From Hoplostethus atlanticus (lineage: Eukaryota > Chordata > Actinopteri > Trachichthyiformes > Trachichthyidae): a stretch of DNA of 64,000 bases. The translations under genes and the position numbers were made by a program. The stretch lies in contig JAXDDX010000194.1 of NCBI GenBank assembly GCA_034670405.1, positions 551,001 through 615,000 on the forward strand, given 5' to 3'. Shown in pieces: positions 24,622-36,696 of this stretch; the first letter of the stretch is position 1, and each line of letters opens with the position of its first letter. The notes under the pieces are model-generated. The model had not been told where the DNA came from. It saw only the letters and a list, made by a program, of their open reading frames with translations, and searched no databases.

Positions 24622-26779
24622 AATGTTGTCTCACGGGCTGCCTGATGGGAAAATTAATGAACAGAGAATTTTTCAACCTTATAATATTTTAATGAGGCCA
24701 GGAATTAAATTATGAGGTGAGGAAACAACAGAGAAGACAGCATGGAGGTTGGCCAAGCTGTTTTCTTTTTACCAATAATGACATTTTTACAGATTTATGG
24801 AGTTGGTCTTCAGGTAGCGGCAGCACTGAAGCTCACAGAGAAATGTTATGTGAGGATACTGACATCTAGTGATGGAAACAGGTAGATACACACATATTAT
24901 ATGTATGTATATACAACTTCTCACACTGTAAGCTGTGCTCTCTCTTACTCCAGGGAACAGCAGAAGACACTATTGATTATCAGTCTTGTTTAACAAGTCT
25001 TAATCTGCTTTGTTACAGAAACACACACCTTTGAATAATTTGAATAATTACTCATGAATGCGGTTCAGTACCCTCAGTATCTGCTGTCTTATCTCTGTCA
25101 TTCTGAGCCCGTAGACAATGGGGTTGAAACAACCTGGGAAGAGCAAATACATTGTGCTGATGAAGACCCGGCTGGACATAGAAAGGTTATTTCTGATTCG
25201 ATATGACAAGAAAGCAGTCAGCGCGGTGATGAGGCAGACGGTTATGACGATGATGTGAGTCACACAGGTGTTAAGGGCCTTGAACCCTGACCGCCCAGAC
25301 CTGAACACAGACCTGAATATGATCACATAAGATATGGAAACAATAATAAAGTCTGTCACAGGGATGAGGAAGATAGTCACCAACCCCACCAGGTTGTTGA
25401 TGGAGGTGCTTCCACAGGCCAGCTGCACCAAGGCCATGTGTTCACAGAAACAGTGATCTATCACGTTTCTGAAGCAGAATGGCAACCTTCCTGCCAGACT
25501 CACCATCACAGTATTCAAAAGAACATTTCTGATCAAAAGAGGGATCACAAATTTGAGGAAGCGTGGTACAGCCATAGAGTTATGGTAGTAGAGTGGTGTG
25601 CAGATGGCAAAGTAGCGATCGAGGGCCATCCACACTAACAATGAGGACTGGAGAAAAGCAGTGAATTGAATGCTGTACAGCTGAGTTAAGCAGCCTGTCA
25701 GAGAGATACCCCTCCAGTCAAATAAGAAATTCAGCAACATGCTTGGGACAAAATACACCAGCTGGCTCAAGTCCACGCAGGTCAGGAGAGCAATGAGAAT
25801 ATACATAGGTGAATGGAGAACTCTCTGGGAAACAATCACGTATAACAGCAGAGAATTGGCTGAGACAGACAGTAAAAACATGAAAGAAAACGGAATGGAG
25901 AGGAGAGGCCGCAACTCTCCCAGTTCATTAAAACCATTGAGGATGAAGTGTGTGTGGGAGACATTCTTCATCAGCGGGTCCATGTTGTCCTCCGTTGGGA
26001 TTTTAGTGTGATCTGCCTAGATAGAGGGATAAAAACCTTTCCATAATTATGGAGGGTAAGAAACTACTTTACTCTGTCGGCTACAGAGCCAGGTGGATCC
26101 CAGAAGTCACTAATCACTTTCACTAGTTCATCACAGACAGATAAGATCCTAGAAAATCATTTCTGCCAGAGACAGATTCCAGTTAGAGACAGAATTTACC
26201 AGCATGTGGCATGGTAACCTGATTCAGAAGTTTCTCAGTGAAAAGAACACATCCACGCCTCTTTTTTTCTTTACGATACAAACCTCAGTAAACAGAAAGT
26301 CCAGAGTTCTCTCAAGAGGTTAATTTTACATCATGTTATGTGACAAAGGGAGGAACTGACGCATTGAAAATACAAAACACTTTGAAATAAACTGTACATG
26401 GTCAAAAGTGAAATCTTTTCTTTGATTTGGATCAAATCTGTCATGCCATAATTTCCTTTGCACACATATATACCACAGTAAATAACTACATTTCCTATTA
26501 AATGCTATTGAAAAATTTGCATTGTTAAAAAGAAATCCCCCAATATCCAAAAACCTGTTTTACACATTGCCAGTCTGACAATGACCTTCATTAAATTCCT
26601 AATAAGCAGCAGAGGCTGGATGTCCTTCAGGCAGTGTGTGTGCTGATGGCTTGGCCTGTCACTGCTTCACAAGTAGACTGGCTTAGTGTTAATACCCTTC
26701 GTCTGTTCCTGCCATTGGCTGCCGACACAGAGTCCAAAATTACAGACAGTCATGTGACCATCTGAAATGCCAGAGACCA
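24622..26779 (-). repeat. duplicated OR block, copy A (inverted relative to B and C)
   Basis: The OR plus about 800 bp upstream and 400 bp downstream match, in reverse orientation, 45.56-48.05 kb and 59.70-62.28 kb. A lacks the MITE that B and C carry downstream of the gene. It retains the sequence around 'aattttcccatcaggcagcc', which C also has but B has lost. Confidence 0.85.
25048..25983 (-). CDS. olfactory receptor, duplicate copy A, intact
   Basis: Class I-type OR of 311 residues, single exon, ATG at 25981-25983. Motifs are N7-V-S glycosylation, SANSLLLYVI in TM1, VLHSPMYIL, Cys98, MALDRYFAIC at about 119-128, HCFCEHMALVQLACGS in extracellular loop 2, KALNTCVTHI before TM6 and NPIVYGLRMTEIRQQIL in TM7 and the C-tail. 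The first 75 residues are identical to copy B. Differences are concentrated at about 98-115 (TM3) and from TM5 to TM6. No disabling change is seen. The ligand is unknown. Confidence 0.94.
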   Translation of the reverse strand: MDPLMKNVSHTHFILNGFNELGELRPLLSIPFSFMFLLSVSANSLLLYVIVSQRVLHSPMYILIALLTCVDLSQLVYFVPSMLLNFLFDWRGISLTGCLTQLYSIQFTAFLQSSLLVWMALDRYFAICTPLYYHNSMAVPRFLKFVIPLLIRNVLLNTVMVSLAGRLPFCFRNVIDHCFCEHMALVQLACGSTSINNLVGLVTIFLIPVTDFIIVSISYVIIFRSVFRSGRSGFKALNTCVTHIIVITVCLITALTAFLSYRIRNNLSMSSRVFISTMYLLFPGCFNPIVYGLRMTEIRQQILRVLNRIHE

Positions 26780-26933
26780 GGGGCCTCATTGATAAAACTC
26801 ATCGTAGATTCCATCCTAAAACATTGAATACTCACAAACCTCAGAATTGACTTACGCAAGAAAATATTCAGATCTATAAAACCTGTAGCAGTCTTCTCTT
26901 TATAAATACCCTGCGGTCAATTGTGCGCTCGTG
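26780..26933. other. unique lead-in between OR block A and the minisatellite
   Basis: Begins gggcctcattgataaaactc, which resembles the 'ggggcctcatttataaa' terminus of a common fish DNA transposon. No matching opposite terminus was found after the minisatellite, so this is only a suggestion. Confidence 0.3.
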
Positions 26934-29900
26934 TACTCCTCCCAGTGTCCTCCCACTACTCCTCCCAATGTCCTTCCACTACTCCTCCCAGTGTCCTTCC
27001 ACTACTACTCCCACTGTCCTCCCACTACTCCTCCCAGTGTCCTCCCACTACTCCTCCCAGTGTCGTCCCACTACTCCTCCTAGTGTCCTCCCACTACTCC
27101 TCCCAGTGTCCTTCCACTACTCCTCCCACTGTCCTCCCACTACTCCTCCCAGTGTCTTCCCACTACTCATCCCAGTGTCATCCCAGTACTCCTCCCAGTG
27201 TCCTCCCACGACTCCTCCCAGTGTCGTCCCACTACTCCTCCCAGTGTCTTCCCACTACTCATCCCAGTGTCGTCCCACTACTCCTCCCAGTTTCCTTCCA
27301 CCACTCCTCCCAGTGTCCTCCCACTACTCCTCCCAGTGTCCTTCCACTACTCCTCCCTGTGTCGTCCCACTACTCCTCCCAGTGTCCTTCCACTACTCCT
27401 CCCAGTGTCCTCCCACTACTTTTCCCAGTGTCCTCACACTACTCCTCCCAGTGTCATACCACTACTCCTCCCAGTGTCATACCACTACTCCTCCCAGTGT
27501 CGTCCCACTACTCCTCCCAGTGTCCTCCCACTACTCCTCCCAGTGTCCTTCCACTACTCCTCCCACTGTCCTCCCACTACCCCTCCCAGTGTCTTCCCAC
27601 TACTCATCCCAGTGTCCTTCCACTACTCCTCCCAGTGTCCTCCACTCCTCCCAGTGTCGTCCCTCTACTCCTCCCAGTATCCTCCCACTACTCCTCCCAC
27701 TACTCCTCCCAGTGTCGTCCCACTACTCCTCCCAGTGTCCTTCCACTACTCCTCCCAGTGTCATCCCACTACTCCTCCCAGTATCCTCCGACTACTCCTC
27801 CCAGTGTCTTCCCACTACTCATCCCAGTGCTGTCCCACTACTTCTCCCAGTGTCGTCCCACTACTCCTCCCAGTTTCCTTCCACTACTCCTCCCTGTGTC
27901 GTCCCACTACTCCTCCAAGTGTCCTTCCACTACTCCTGCCAGTGTCCTCCCACTACTCCTCCCAGTGTCCTTCCACGACTCCTCCCAGTGTCCTCCCACT
28001 ACTCCTCCCAGTGTCCTTCCACGACTCCTCCCAGTGTCCTCCCACTACTCCTCCCAGTGTCCTTCCACTACTCCTCCCTGTGTCGTCCCACTACTCCTCC
28101 CAGTGTCCTCCCACTACTTTTCCCAGTGTCCTCCCACTACTCCTCCCAGTGTCCTTCCACGACTCCTCCCAGTATCGTCCCACTACTCCTCCCAGTGTCC
28201 TCCACCTACTCCTCACAGTATCCTCCCACTACTCCTCCCAGTGTCCTCCCACTACTCCTCCCAGTATCCTCCTACGAATCCCCCCAGTGTCCTTCCACTA
28301 CTCCTCCCAGTGTAATCCCACTACTCCTCCCAGTGTCCTCCCACTACTCCTCCCGGTATTGTTCCACTACTCCTCCCAGTGTCGTCCCACTACTCCTCCC
28401 AGTGTCCTTCCACTACTCCTCCCACTGTCCTCCCACTACTCCTCCCAGTGTTGTCTCACTACTCCTCCCAGTGTCCTTCCACTACTCCTCCCTGTGTCGT
28501 CCCACTACTCCTCCCAGTGTCATACCACTACTCCTCCCAGTGTCCTTCCACTACTCCTCCCACTGTCCTCCCACTACTCCTCCCAGTGTTGTCTCACTAC
28601 TCCTCCCAGTGTCCTTCCACTACTCCTCCCTGTGTCGTCCCACTACTCCTCCCAGTGTCATACCACTACTCCTCCCAGTGTCTTCCCACTACCCCTCCCA
28701 GTGTCCTTCCACTACTCCTCCCAGTATCCTCCGACTACTCCTCCCAGTGTCGTCCCACTACTCCTCCCAGTGTCCTCCCACTACTCATCCCAGTGTCCTT
28801 CCACTACTCCTCCCACTGTCCTCCCACTCCTCCTCCCAGTGTCTTCCCACTACTCATCCCAGTGTCCTTCCACTACTCCTCCCAGTGTCCTCCACTCCTC
28901 CCAGTGTCGTCCCACTACTCCTCCCAGTATCCTCCCACTACTCCTCCCACTACTCCTCCCAGTGTCGTCCCACTACTCCTCCCAGTGTCCTTCCACTACT
29001 CCTCCCAGTGTCATCCCACTACTCCTCCCAGTATCCTCCGACTACTCCTCCCAGTGTCTTCCCACTACTCATCCCAGTGCCGTCCCACTACTTCTCCCAG
29101 TGTCGTCCCACTACTCCTCCCAGTTTCCTTCCACCACTCCTCCCAGTGTCGTCCCACTACTCCTCCCAGTGTTGTCTCACTACTCCTCCCAATGTACTTC
29201 CACTACTCCTCCCTGTGTCGTCCCACTACTCCTCCAAGTGTCCTTCCACTACTCCTGCCAGTGTCCTCCCACTACTCCTCCCAGTGTCCTTCCACGACTC
29301 CTCCCAGTGTCCTCCCACTACTCCTCCCAGTGTCCTTCCACTACTCCTCCCTGTGTCGTCCCACTACTCCTCCCAGTGTCCTTCCACTACTCCTCCCAGT
29401 GTCCTCCCACTACTTTTCCCAGTGTCCTCCCACTACTCCTCCCAGTGTCCTTCCACGACTCCTCCCAGTATCGTCCCACTACTCCTCCCAGTGTCCTCCC
29501 ACTACTCCTCCCAGTGTCCTCCCACTACTCCTCCCAGTGTCCTCCTACGACTCCCCCCAGTGTCCTTCCACTACTCCTCCCAGTGTAATCCCACTACTCC
29601 TCCCAGTGTCCTCCCACTACTCCTCCCAGTGTCGTCCCACTACTCCTCCCAGTGTCCTTCCACTACTCCTCCCAGTGTCCTCCCACTACTCCGCCCAGTG
29701 TCGTCCCACTACTCCTCCCAGTGTCATCCCAAGACTCCTCCCAGTGTCCTTCCATGACTCCTCCCAGTGTCGTCCCACTACTCCTCCCAGTGTCGTCCCA
29801 CTACTCCTCCCAGTTTCCTTCAACCACTCCTCCCAGTGTCGTCCCACTACTCCTCCCAGTGTTGTCTCACTACTCCTCCCAGTGTCCTTCCACTACTCCT

Positions 29901-32900
29901 CCCTGTGTCGTCCCACTACTCCTCCCAGTATCCTCGGACTACTCCTCCCAGTGTCGTCCCACTACTCCTCCCAGTGTCCTTCCACTACTCCTCCCACTGT
30001 CCTCCCACTACTCCTCCTAGTGTCGTTCCACTACTCCTCCCACTGTCCTCCCACTACTCCTCCCAGTGTCTTCCCACTACTCCTCCCAGTGTCGTTCCAC
30101 TACTCCTCCCACTGTCCTCCCACTACTCCTCCCAGTGTCCTTCCACTACTCCTCCCAGTGTCGTCCCACTACTCTTCCCAGTGTCTTCCCACTACTCATC
30201 CCAGTGTCGTCCCACTACTTCTCCCAGTGTCGTGCCACTACTCCTCCCAGTTTCCTTCCACCACTCCTCCCAGTGTCATCCCACTACTCCTCCTAGTGTT
30301 GTCTCACTACTCCTCCCAGTGTCCTTCCACTACTCCTCCCTGTGTCGTCCCACTACTCCTCCCAGTGTCCTTCCACTACTCCTCCCAGTGTCCTCCCACT
30401 ACTCCTCCCAGTTTCCTTCCACCACTCCTCCCAGTCTCATCCCACTACTCCTCCCAGTGTTGTCTCACTACTCCTCCCAGTGTCCTTCCACTACTCCTCC
30501 CTGTGTCGTCCCACTACTCCTCCCAGTGTCCTTCCACGACTCCTCCCAGTGTCGTCCCACTACTCCTCCCAGTGTCTTCCCACTACTCCTCCCAGTGTCG
30601 TCCGACTACTCCTCCCAGTGTCGTCCCACTACTCCTCCCAGTTTCCTTCCACCACTCCTCCCAGTGTCGTCCCACTACTCCTCCCAGTGTTGTCTCACTA
30701 CTCCTCCCAGTGTCCTTCCACTACTCCTCCCTGTGTCGTCCCACTACTCCTCCCAGTGTCCTTCCACTACTCCTACCAGTGTCCTCCCACTACTCCTCCC
30801 AGTGTCCTCCCACTACTCCTCCCAGTATCGTCCCACTACTCCTCTCAGTGTCCTCCACCTACTCCTCACAGTATCCTCCCACTACTCCTCCCAGTGTCCT
30901 CCCACTACTCCTCCCAGTATCCTCCTACGACTCCCCCCAGTGTCCTTCCACTACTCCTCCCAATGTCGTCCCACTACTCCTCCCAGTGTCCTCACACTAC
31001 TCCTCCCAGTGTCCTCCCACTACTCCGCCCAGTGTCGTCCCACTACTCCTCCCAGTGTCCTTCCACTACTCCTCCCTGTGTCGTCCCACTACTCCTCCCA
31101 GTATCCTCCGACTACTCCTCCCAGTGTCCTTCCACTACTGCTCCCTGTGTCGTCCCACTACTCCTCCCAGTGTACTCCCACTACTCCTCCCAGTTTCCTT
31201 CCACCACTCCTCCCAGTGTCATCCCACTACTCCTCCCAGTGTTGTCTCACTACTCCTCCCAGTGTCCTTCCACTACTCCTCCCTGTGTCGTCCCACTACT
31301 CCTCCCAGTGTCCTTCCACTACTCCTACCAGTGTCCTCCCACTACTCCTCCCAGTGTCGTCCCACTACTCCTCCCAGTGTCTTCCCACTACTCCTCCCAG
31401 TGTCGTCCGACTACTCCTCCCAGTGTCCTTCCACGACTCCTCCCAGTGTCGTCCCACTACTCCTCCCAGTGTCTTCCCACTACTCCTCCCAGTGTCGTCC
31501 GACTACTCCTCCCAGTGTCGTCCCACTACTCCTCCCAGTTTCATTCCACCACTCCTCCCAGTGTCTTCCCACTACTCATCCCAGTGTCGTCCGACTACTC
31601 CTCCCAGTGTCGTCCCACTACTCCTCCCAGTTTCCTTCCACCACTCCTCCCAGTGTCGTCCCACTTCTCCTCCCAGTGTCCTTCCACTACTCCTCCCTGT
31701 GTCGTCCCACTACTCCTCCCAGTGTCCTCACACTACTCCTCCCAGTGTCCTCCCACTACTCCTCCCAGTGTCGTCCCACTACTCCTCCCAGTGTCTTCCC
31801 ACTACTCATCCCAGTGTCGTCCCACTACTCCTCCCAGTGTCCTTCCACTACTCCTCCCAGTGTCGTCCCACTACTCTTCCCAGTGTCTTCCCACTACTCA
31901 TCCCAGTGTCGTCCCACTACTCCTCCCAGTGTCATACCACTACTCCTCCCAGTGTCCTTCCACTACTCCTCCCACTGTCCTCCCACTACTCCTCCCAGTG
32001 TTGTCTCACTACTCCTCCCAGTGTCCTTCCACTACTCCTCCCTGTGTCGTCCCACTACTCCTCCCAGTGTCATACCACTACTCCTCCCAGTGTCTTCCCA
32101 CTACCCCTCCCAGTGTCCTTCCACTACTCCTCCCAGTATCCTCCGACTACTCCTCCCAGTGTCGTCCCACTACTCCTCCCAGTGTCCTCCCACTACTCCT
32201 CCCAGTGTCCTTCCACTACTCCTCCCACTGTCCTCCCACTCCTCCTCCCAGTGTCTTCCCACTACTCATCCCAGTGTCCTTCCACTACTCCTCCCAGTGT
32301 CCTCCACTCCTCCCAGTGTCGTCCCACTACTCCTCCCAGTATCCTCCCACTACTCCTCCCACTACTCCTCCCAGTGTCGTCCCACTACTCCTCCCAGTGT
32401 CCTTCCACTACTCCTCCCAGTGTCATCCCACTACTCCTCCCAGTATCCTCCGACTACTCCTCCCAGTGTCTTCCCACTACTCATCCCAGTGCCGTCCCAC
32501 TACTTCTCCCAGTGTCGTCCCACTACTCCTCCCAGTTTCCTTCCACCACTCCTCCCAGTGTCGTCCCACTACTCCTCCCAGTGTTGTCTCACTACTCCTC
32601 CCAATGTACTTCCACTACTCCTCCCTGTGTCGTCCCACTACTCCTCCAAGTGTCCTTCCACTACTCCTGCCAGTGTCCTCCCACTACTCCTCCCAGTGTC
32701 CTTCCACGACTCCTCCCAGTGTCCTCCCACTACTCCTCCCAGTGTCCTTCCACTACTCCTCCCTGTGTCGTCCCACTACTCCTCCCAGTGTCCTTCCACT
32801 ACTCCTCCCAGTGTCCTCCCACTACTTTTCCCAGTGTCCTCCCACTACTCCTCCCAGTGTCCTTCCACGACTCCTCCCAGTATCGTCCCACTACTCCTCC

Positions 32901-35455
32901 CAGTGTCCTCCCACTACTCCTCCCAGTGTCCTCCCACTACTCCTCCCAGTGTCCTCCTACGACTCCCCCCAGTGTCCTTCCACTACTCCTCCCAGTGTAA
33001 TCCCACTACTCCTCCCAGTGTCCTCCCACTACTCCTCCCAGTGTCGTCCCACTACTCCTCCCAGTGTCCTTCCACTACTCCTCCCAGTGTCCTCCCACTA
33101 CTCCGCCCAGTGTCGTCCCACTACTCCTCCCAGTGTCATCCCAAGACTCCTCCCAGTGTCCTTCCATGACTCCTCCCAGTGTCGTCCCACTACTCCTCCC
33201 AGTGTCGTCCCACTACTCCTCCCAGTTTCCTTCAACCACTCCTCCCAGTGTCGTCCCACTACTCCTCCCAGTGTTGTCTCACTACTCCTCCCAGTGTCCT
33301 TCCACTACTCCTCCCTGTGTCGTCCCACTACTCCTCCCAGTATCCTCGGACTACTCCTCCCAGTGTCGTCCCACTACTCCTCCCAGTGTCCTTCCACTAC
33401 TCCTCCCACTGTCCTCCCACTACTCCTCCTAGTGTCGTTCCACTACTCCTCCCACTGTCCTCCCACTACTCCTCCCAGTGTCTTCCCACTACTCCTCCCA
33501 GTGTCGTTCCACTACTCCTCCCACTGTCCTCCCACTACTCCTCCCAGTGTCCTTCCACTACTCCTCCCAGTGTCGTCCCACTACTCTTCCCAGTGTCTTC
33601 CCACTACTCATCCCAGTGTCGTCCCACTACTTCTCCCAGTGTCGTGCCACTACTCCTCCCAGTTTCCTTCCACCACTCCTCCCAGTGTCATCCCACTACT
33701 CCTCCTAGTGTTGTCTCACTACTCCTCCCAGTGTCCTTCCACTACTCCTCCCTGTGTCGTCCCACTACTCCTCCCAGTGTCCTTCCACTACTCCTCCCAG
33801 TGTCCTCCCACTACTCCTCCCAGTTTCCTTCCACCACTCCTCCCAGTCTCATCCCACTACTCCTCCCAGTGTTGTCTCACTACTCCTCCCAGTGTCCTTC
33901 CACTACTCCTCCCTGTGTCGTCCCACTACTCCTCCCAGTGTCCTTCCACGACTCCTCCCAGTGTCGTCCCACTACTCCTCCCAGTGTCTTCCCACTACTC
34001 CTCCCAGTGTCGTCCGACTACTCCTCCCAGTGTCGTCCCACTACTCCTCCCAGTTTCCTTCCACCACTCCTCCCAGTGTCGTCCCACTACTCCTCCCAGT
34101 GTTGTCTCACTACTCCTCCCAGTGTCCTTCCACTACTCCTCCCTGTGTCGTCCCACTACTCCTCCCAGTGTCCTTCCACTACTCCTACCAGTGTCCTCCC
34201 ACTACTCCTCCCAGTGTCCTCCCACTACTCCTCCCAGTATCGTCCCACTACTCCTCTCAGTGTCCTCCACCTACTCCTCACAGTATCCTCCCACTACTCC
34301 TCCCAGTGTCCTCCCACTACTCCTCCCAGTATCCTCCTACGACTCCCCCCAGTGTCCTTCCACTACTCCTCCCAATGTCGTCCCACTACTCCTCCCAGTG
34401 TCCTCACACTACTCCTCCCAGTGTCCTCCCACTACTCCGCCCAGTGTCGTCCCACTACTCCTCCCAGTGTCCTTCCACTACTCCTCCCTGTGTCGTCCCA
34501 CTACTCCTCCCAGTATCCTCCGACTACTCCTCCCAGTGTCCTTCCACTACTGCTCCCTGTGTCGTCCCACTACTCCTCCCAGTGTCCTCCCACTACTCCT
34601 CCCAGTTTCCTTCCACCACTCCTCCCAGTGTCATCCCACTACTCCTCCCAGTGTTGTCTCACTACTCCTCCCAGTGTCCTTCCACTACTCCTCCCTGTGT
34701 CGTCCCACTACTCCTCCCAGTGTCCTTCCACTACTCCTACCAGTGTCCTCCCACTACTCCTCCCAGTGTCGTCCCACTACTCCTCCCAGTGTCTTCCCAC
34801 TACTCCTCCCAGTGTCGTCCGACTACTCCTCCCAGTGTCCTTCCACGACTCCTCCCAGTGTCGTCCCACTACTCCTCCCAGTGTCTTCCCACTACTCCTC
34901 CCAGTGTCGTCCGACTACTCCTCCCAGTGTCGTCCCACTACTCCTCCCAGTTTCCTTCCACCACTCCTCCCAGTGTCTTCCCACTACTCATCCCAGTGTC
35001 GTCCGACTACTCCTCCCAGTGTCGTCCCACTACTCCTCCCAGTTTCCTTCCACCACTCCTCCCAGTGTCGTCCCACTACTCCTCCCAGTGTCCTTCCACT
35101 ACTCCTCCCTGTGTCGTCCCACTACTCCTCCCAGTGTCCTCACACTACTCCTCCCAGTGTCCTCCCACTACTCCTCCCAGTGTCGTCCCACTACTCCTCC
35201 CAGTGTCTTCCCACTACTCATCCCAGTGTCGTCCCACTACTCCTCCCAGTGTCCTTCCACTACTCCTCCCAGTGTCGTCCCACTACTCTTCCCAGTGTCT
35301 TCCCACTACTCATCCCAGTGTCGTCCCACTACTCCTCCCAGTGTCCTTCCACTACTCCTCCCAGTGTCGTCCCACTACTCTTCCCAGTGTCGTCCCACTA
35401 CTCCTCCCAGTGTCCTCCACCTACTCCTCCCAGTATCCTCCCACTACTCCTCCCA
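26934..35455 (+). repeat. giant 23-bp minisatellite, about 370 units
   Basis: The basic unit is close to cctcccactactcctcccag followed by tgt. The main variable positions are the two bases before 'cccac' (ctt, cgt, cat, cct) and a few inside the unit. There are occasional short units (cctccactcctcccagtgt) and fused ones. Because 23 is not a multiple of three and the unit holds no stop in any plus frame, long open stretches appear in all three plus frames with a 23-residue period. The plus strand is C/T rich and G poor. The minus strand carries regular GGG and GG tracts. No start context, splice pattern or non-repetitive coding sequence supports a gene. Confidence 0.97.
28517..35340 (+). repeat. 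3412-bp higher-order tandem duplication in the minisatellite
   Basis: Rare variants recur at a constant offset of 3412 bp: caaccactcc at 29821 and 33233, the short unit tccactcctc at 28891 and 32303, and cataccacta at 28521 and 31933. Copy 1 is about 28517-31928 and copy 2 about 31929-35340, directly adjacent. Only a few substitutions were noticed, for example gtactccc near 31173 against gtcctccc near 34585. An older, weaker copy of part of it starts 1250 bp upstream (27641 against 28891). Confidence 0.9.
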
Positions 35456-35582
35456 AATTGTAACTCCACGCCAACTGCAAGAAAGGCGAAATTTGCAGAG
35501 TGCGAGATCGAGGTGCTCATCACAGGTTGAGCACCTTAAACGTGTACTGTTTGGGGTACAAGCCCTAATAATCTGACACACC

Positions 35583-35612
35583 TTAATAATAATAATAATA
35601 ATAATAATACAT
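35583..35612 (+). repeat. (AAT)n microsatellite with L2-type tail sequence
   Basis: The AAT run is followed by 'ttatatggcactttccaaaa' and 'caaagtgcttta', a sequence type found at the 3' ends of fish LINEs on the minus strand. Coding sequence was not found. Confidence 0.6.
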
Positions 35613-35872
35613 TTTAGTTATATGGCACTTTCCAAAACAAAGTTACAAAGTGCTTTAGAATACAAAATAAAAATGGTAGACAAACTGATGATGAACAAAA
35701 TGATAAAAACAATTTTAAAACAGTTTAAAAATTATACAACATTGAGCATAAGGAGCTAAAATGACAGGGGTCTTAAAGGGGCTTAGCCCCTCAGTTGTAT
35801 TTTTGCCCCCTCTGTAAAACAATTTAACAATTTGATTCTGATTCCAGTTATATCTCCTGTTCCAACCAAAGA

Positions 35873-35948
35873 CTACAGCAGGTGATTTCACTGATTGCAC
35901 ACCTTCAACCACAGAGGAGGAACTAATCAGTGAAAACACCTGCTGTGG
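35873..35948. repeat. inverted repeat, 25-bp arms
   Basis: The arms 35873-35897 and 35924-35948 are reverse complements at about 22 of 25 positions, with a 26-bp spacer. Confidence 0.75.
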
Positions 35949-36256
35949 TGTTTGTCAGGTATGTCAATGGGGATATCAAGTGGACTCCTAGTACAATTCC
36001 ATTATTATAATTAGACCAGTAACACTTGCAGAAGATCAGCAAGAGGTTCTGGCATATTGAGTTTACTGCTTAACATTAGTCTCCCCTCCCTACTACCATT
36101 CTATAGCTGGCCAGGCACTGGTGGGATATGGATGATGTTGATCATGTTATTTAGTTCTAACTATCCCTTGGGCTACAACAAATTGCATTTTTACAATGTC
36201 CTGAAGGGATTCAAGCCTAAAGGTCAATCATACTTTCACAACTCATGTAATGTGTT

Positions 36257-36696
36257 GGTCAATACTGACCAGACTTGACCAGAGCTGACCAGAGCTGACC
36301 AGACCTGACCAGTGCGGACCATGCTGACCAGTGCTGACCAGACCTGACCAAACCTGACCAGTTCGGACCATGCTGACCAGTGCTGACCAGTGCTGACTAG
36401 TGCAGACCATGCTGACCAGTGCTGACCAGACCTGACAAGTGCTGACCAGTGCTAACCAGACCTGACCAGTGCTGACCAGAGCTGACCAGTGCTGACTAGA
36501 CCTTATCATGCTGACCAGTGCTGACCAGAGCTGACCAGTGCTGACTAGTGCTAACCAGTGCTGACCAGACCTGACCAGTGCTGACCAGAGCTGACCAGTG
36601 CTGACTAGACCTTACCATGCTGACCAGTGCTGACCAGTGCTGACCATACCTGAGCTGACCAGCTGACCAGTGCTGACTAGACTTGATCCTACTGAC
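36257..36696 (+). repeat. 10-bp minisatellite (tgaccagtgc), left part
   Basis: Degenerate tandem of tgaccagtgc, tgaccagacc, tgaccagagc and similar 10-mers. It continues at 37393 after an inserted LTR. The open frame on the minus strand is a by-product of the repeat. Confidence 0.93.

Noticed and set aside
26934..35455. CRISPR-like array
   Set aside because: The units are directly tandem with no unique spacers, and this is vertebrate DNA.
26921..35576. Very long open frames (up to 1744 codons) rich in SSHYSSQCP and TTPPSV repeats, as candidate mucin-like or novel repeat proteins
   Set aside because: All three plus frames are open for long stretches and encode the same 23-residue periodic pattern, because the DNA repeat is 23 bp and lacks stop codons. 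There is no unique domain, signal peptide or splice support.
26780..35580. The minisatellite as the interior of a single large DNA transposon
   Set aside because: Only the left side resembles a transposon end; no matching right terminus was found.
36243..36509. Minus-strand ORF rich in QHWSALVSTGQVW
   Set aside because: It is the translation of the 10-bp minisatellite.
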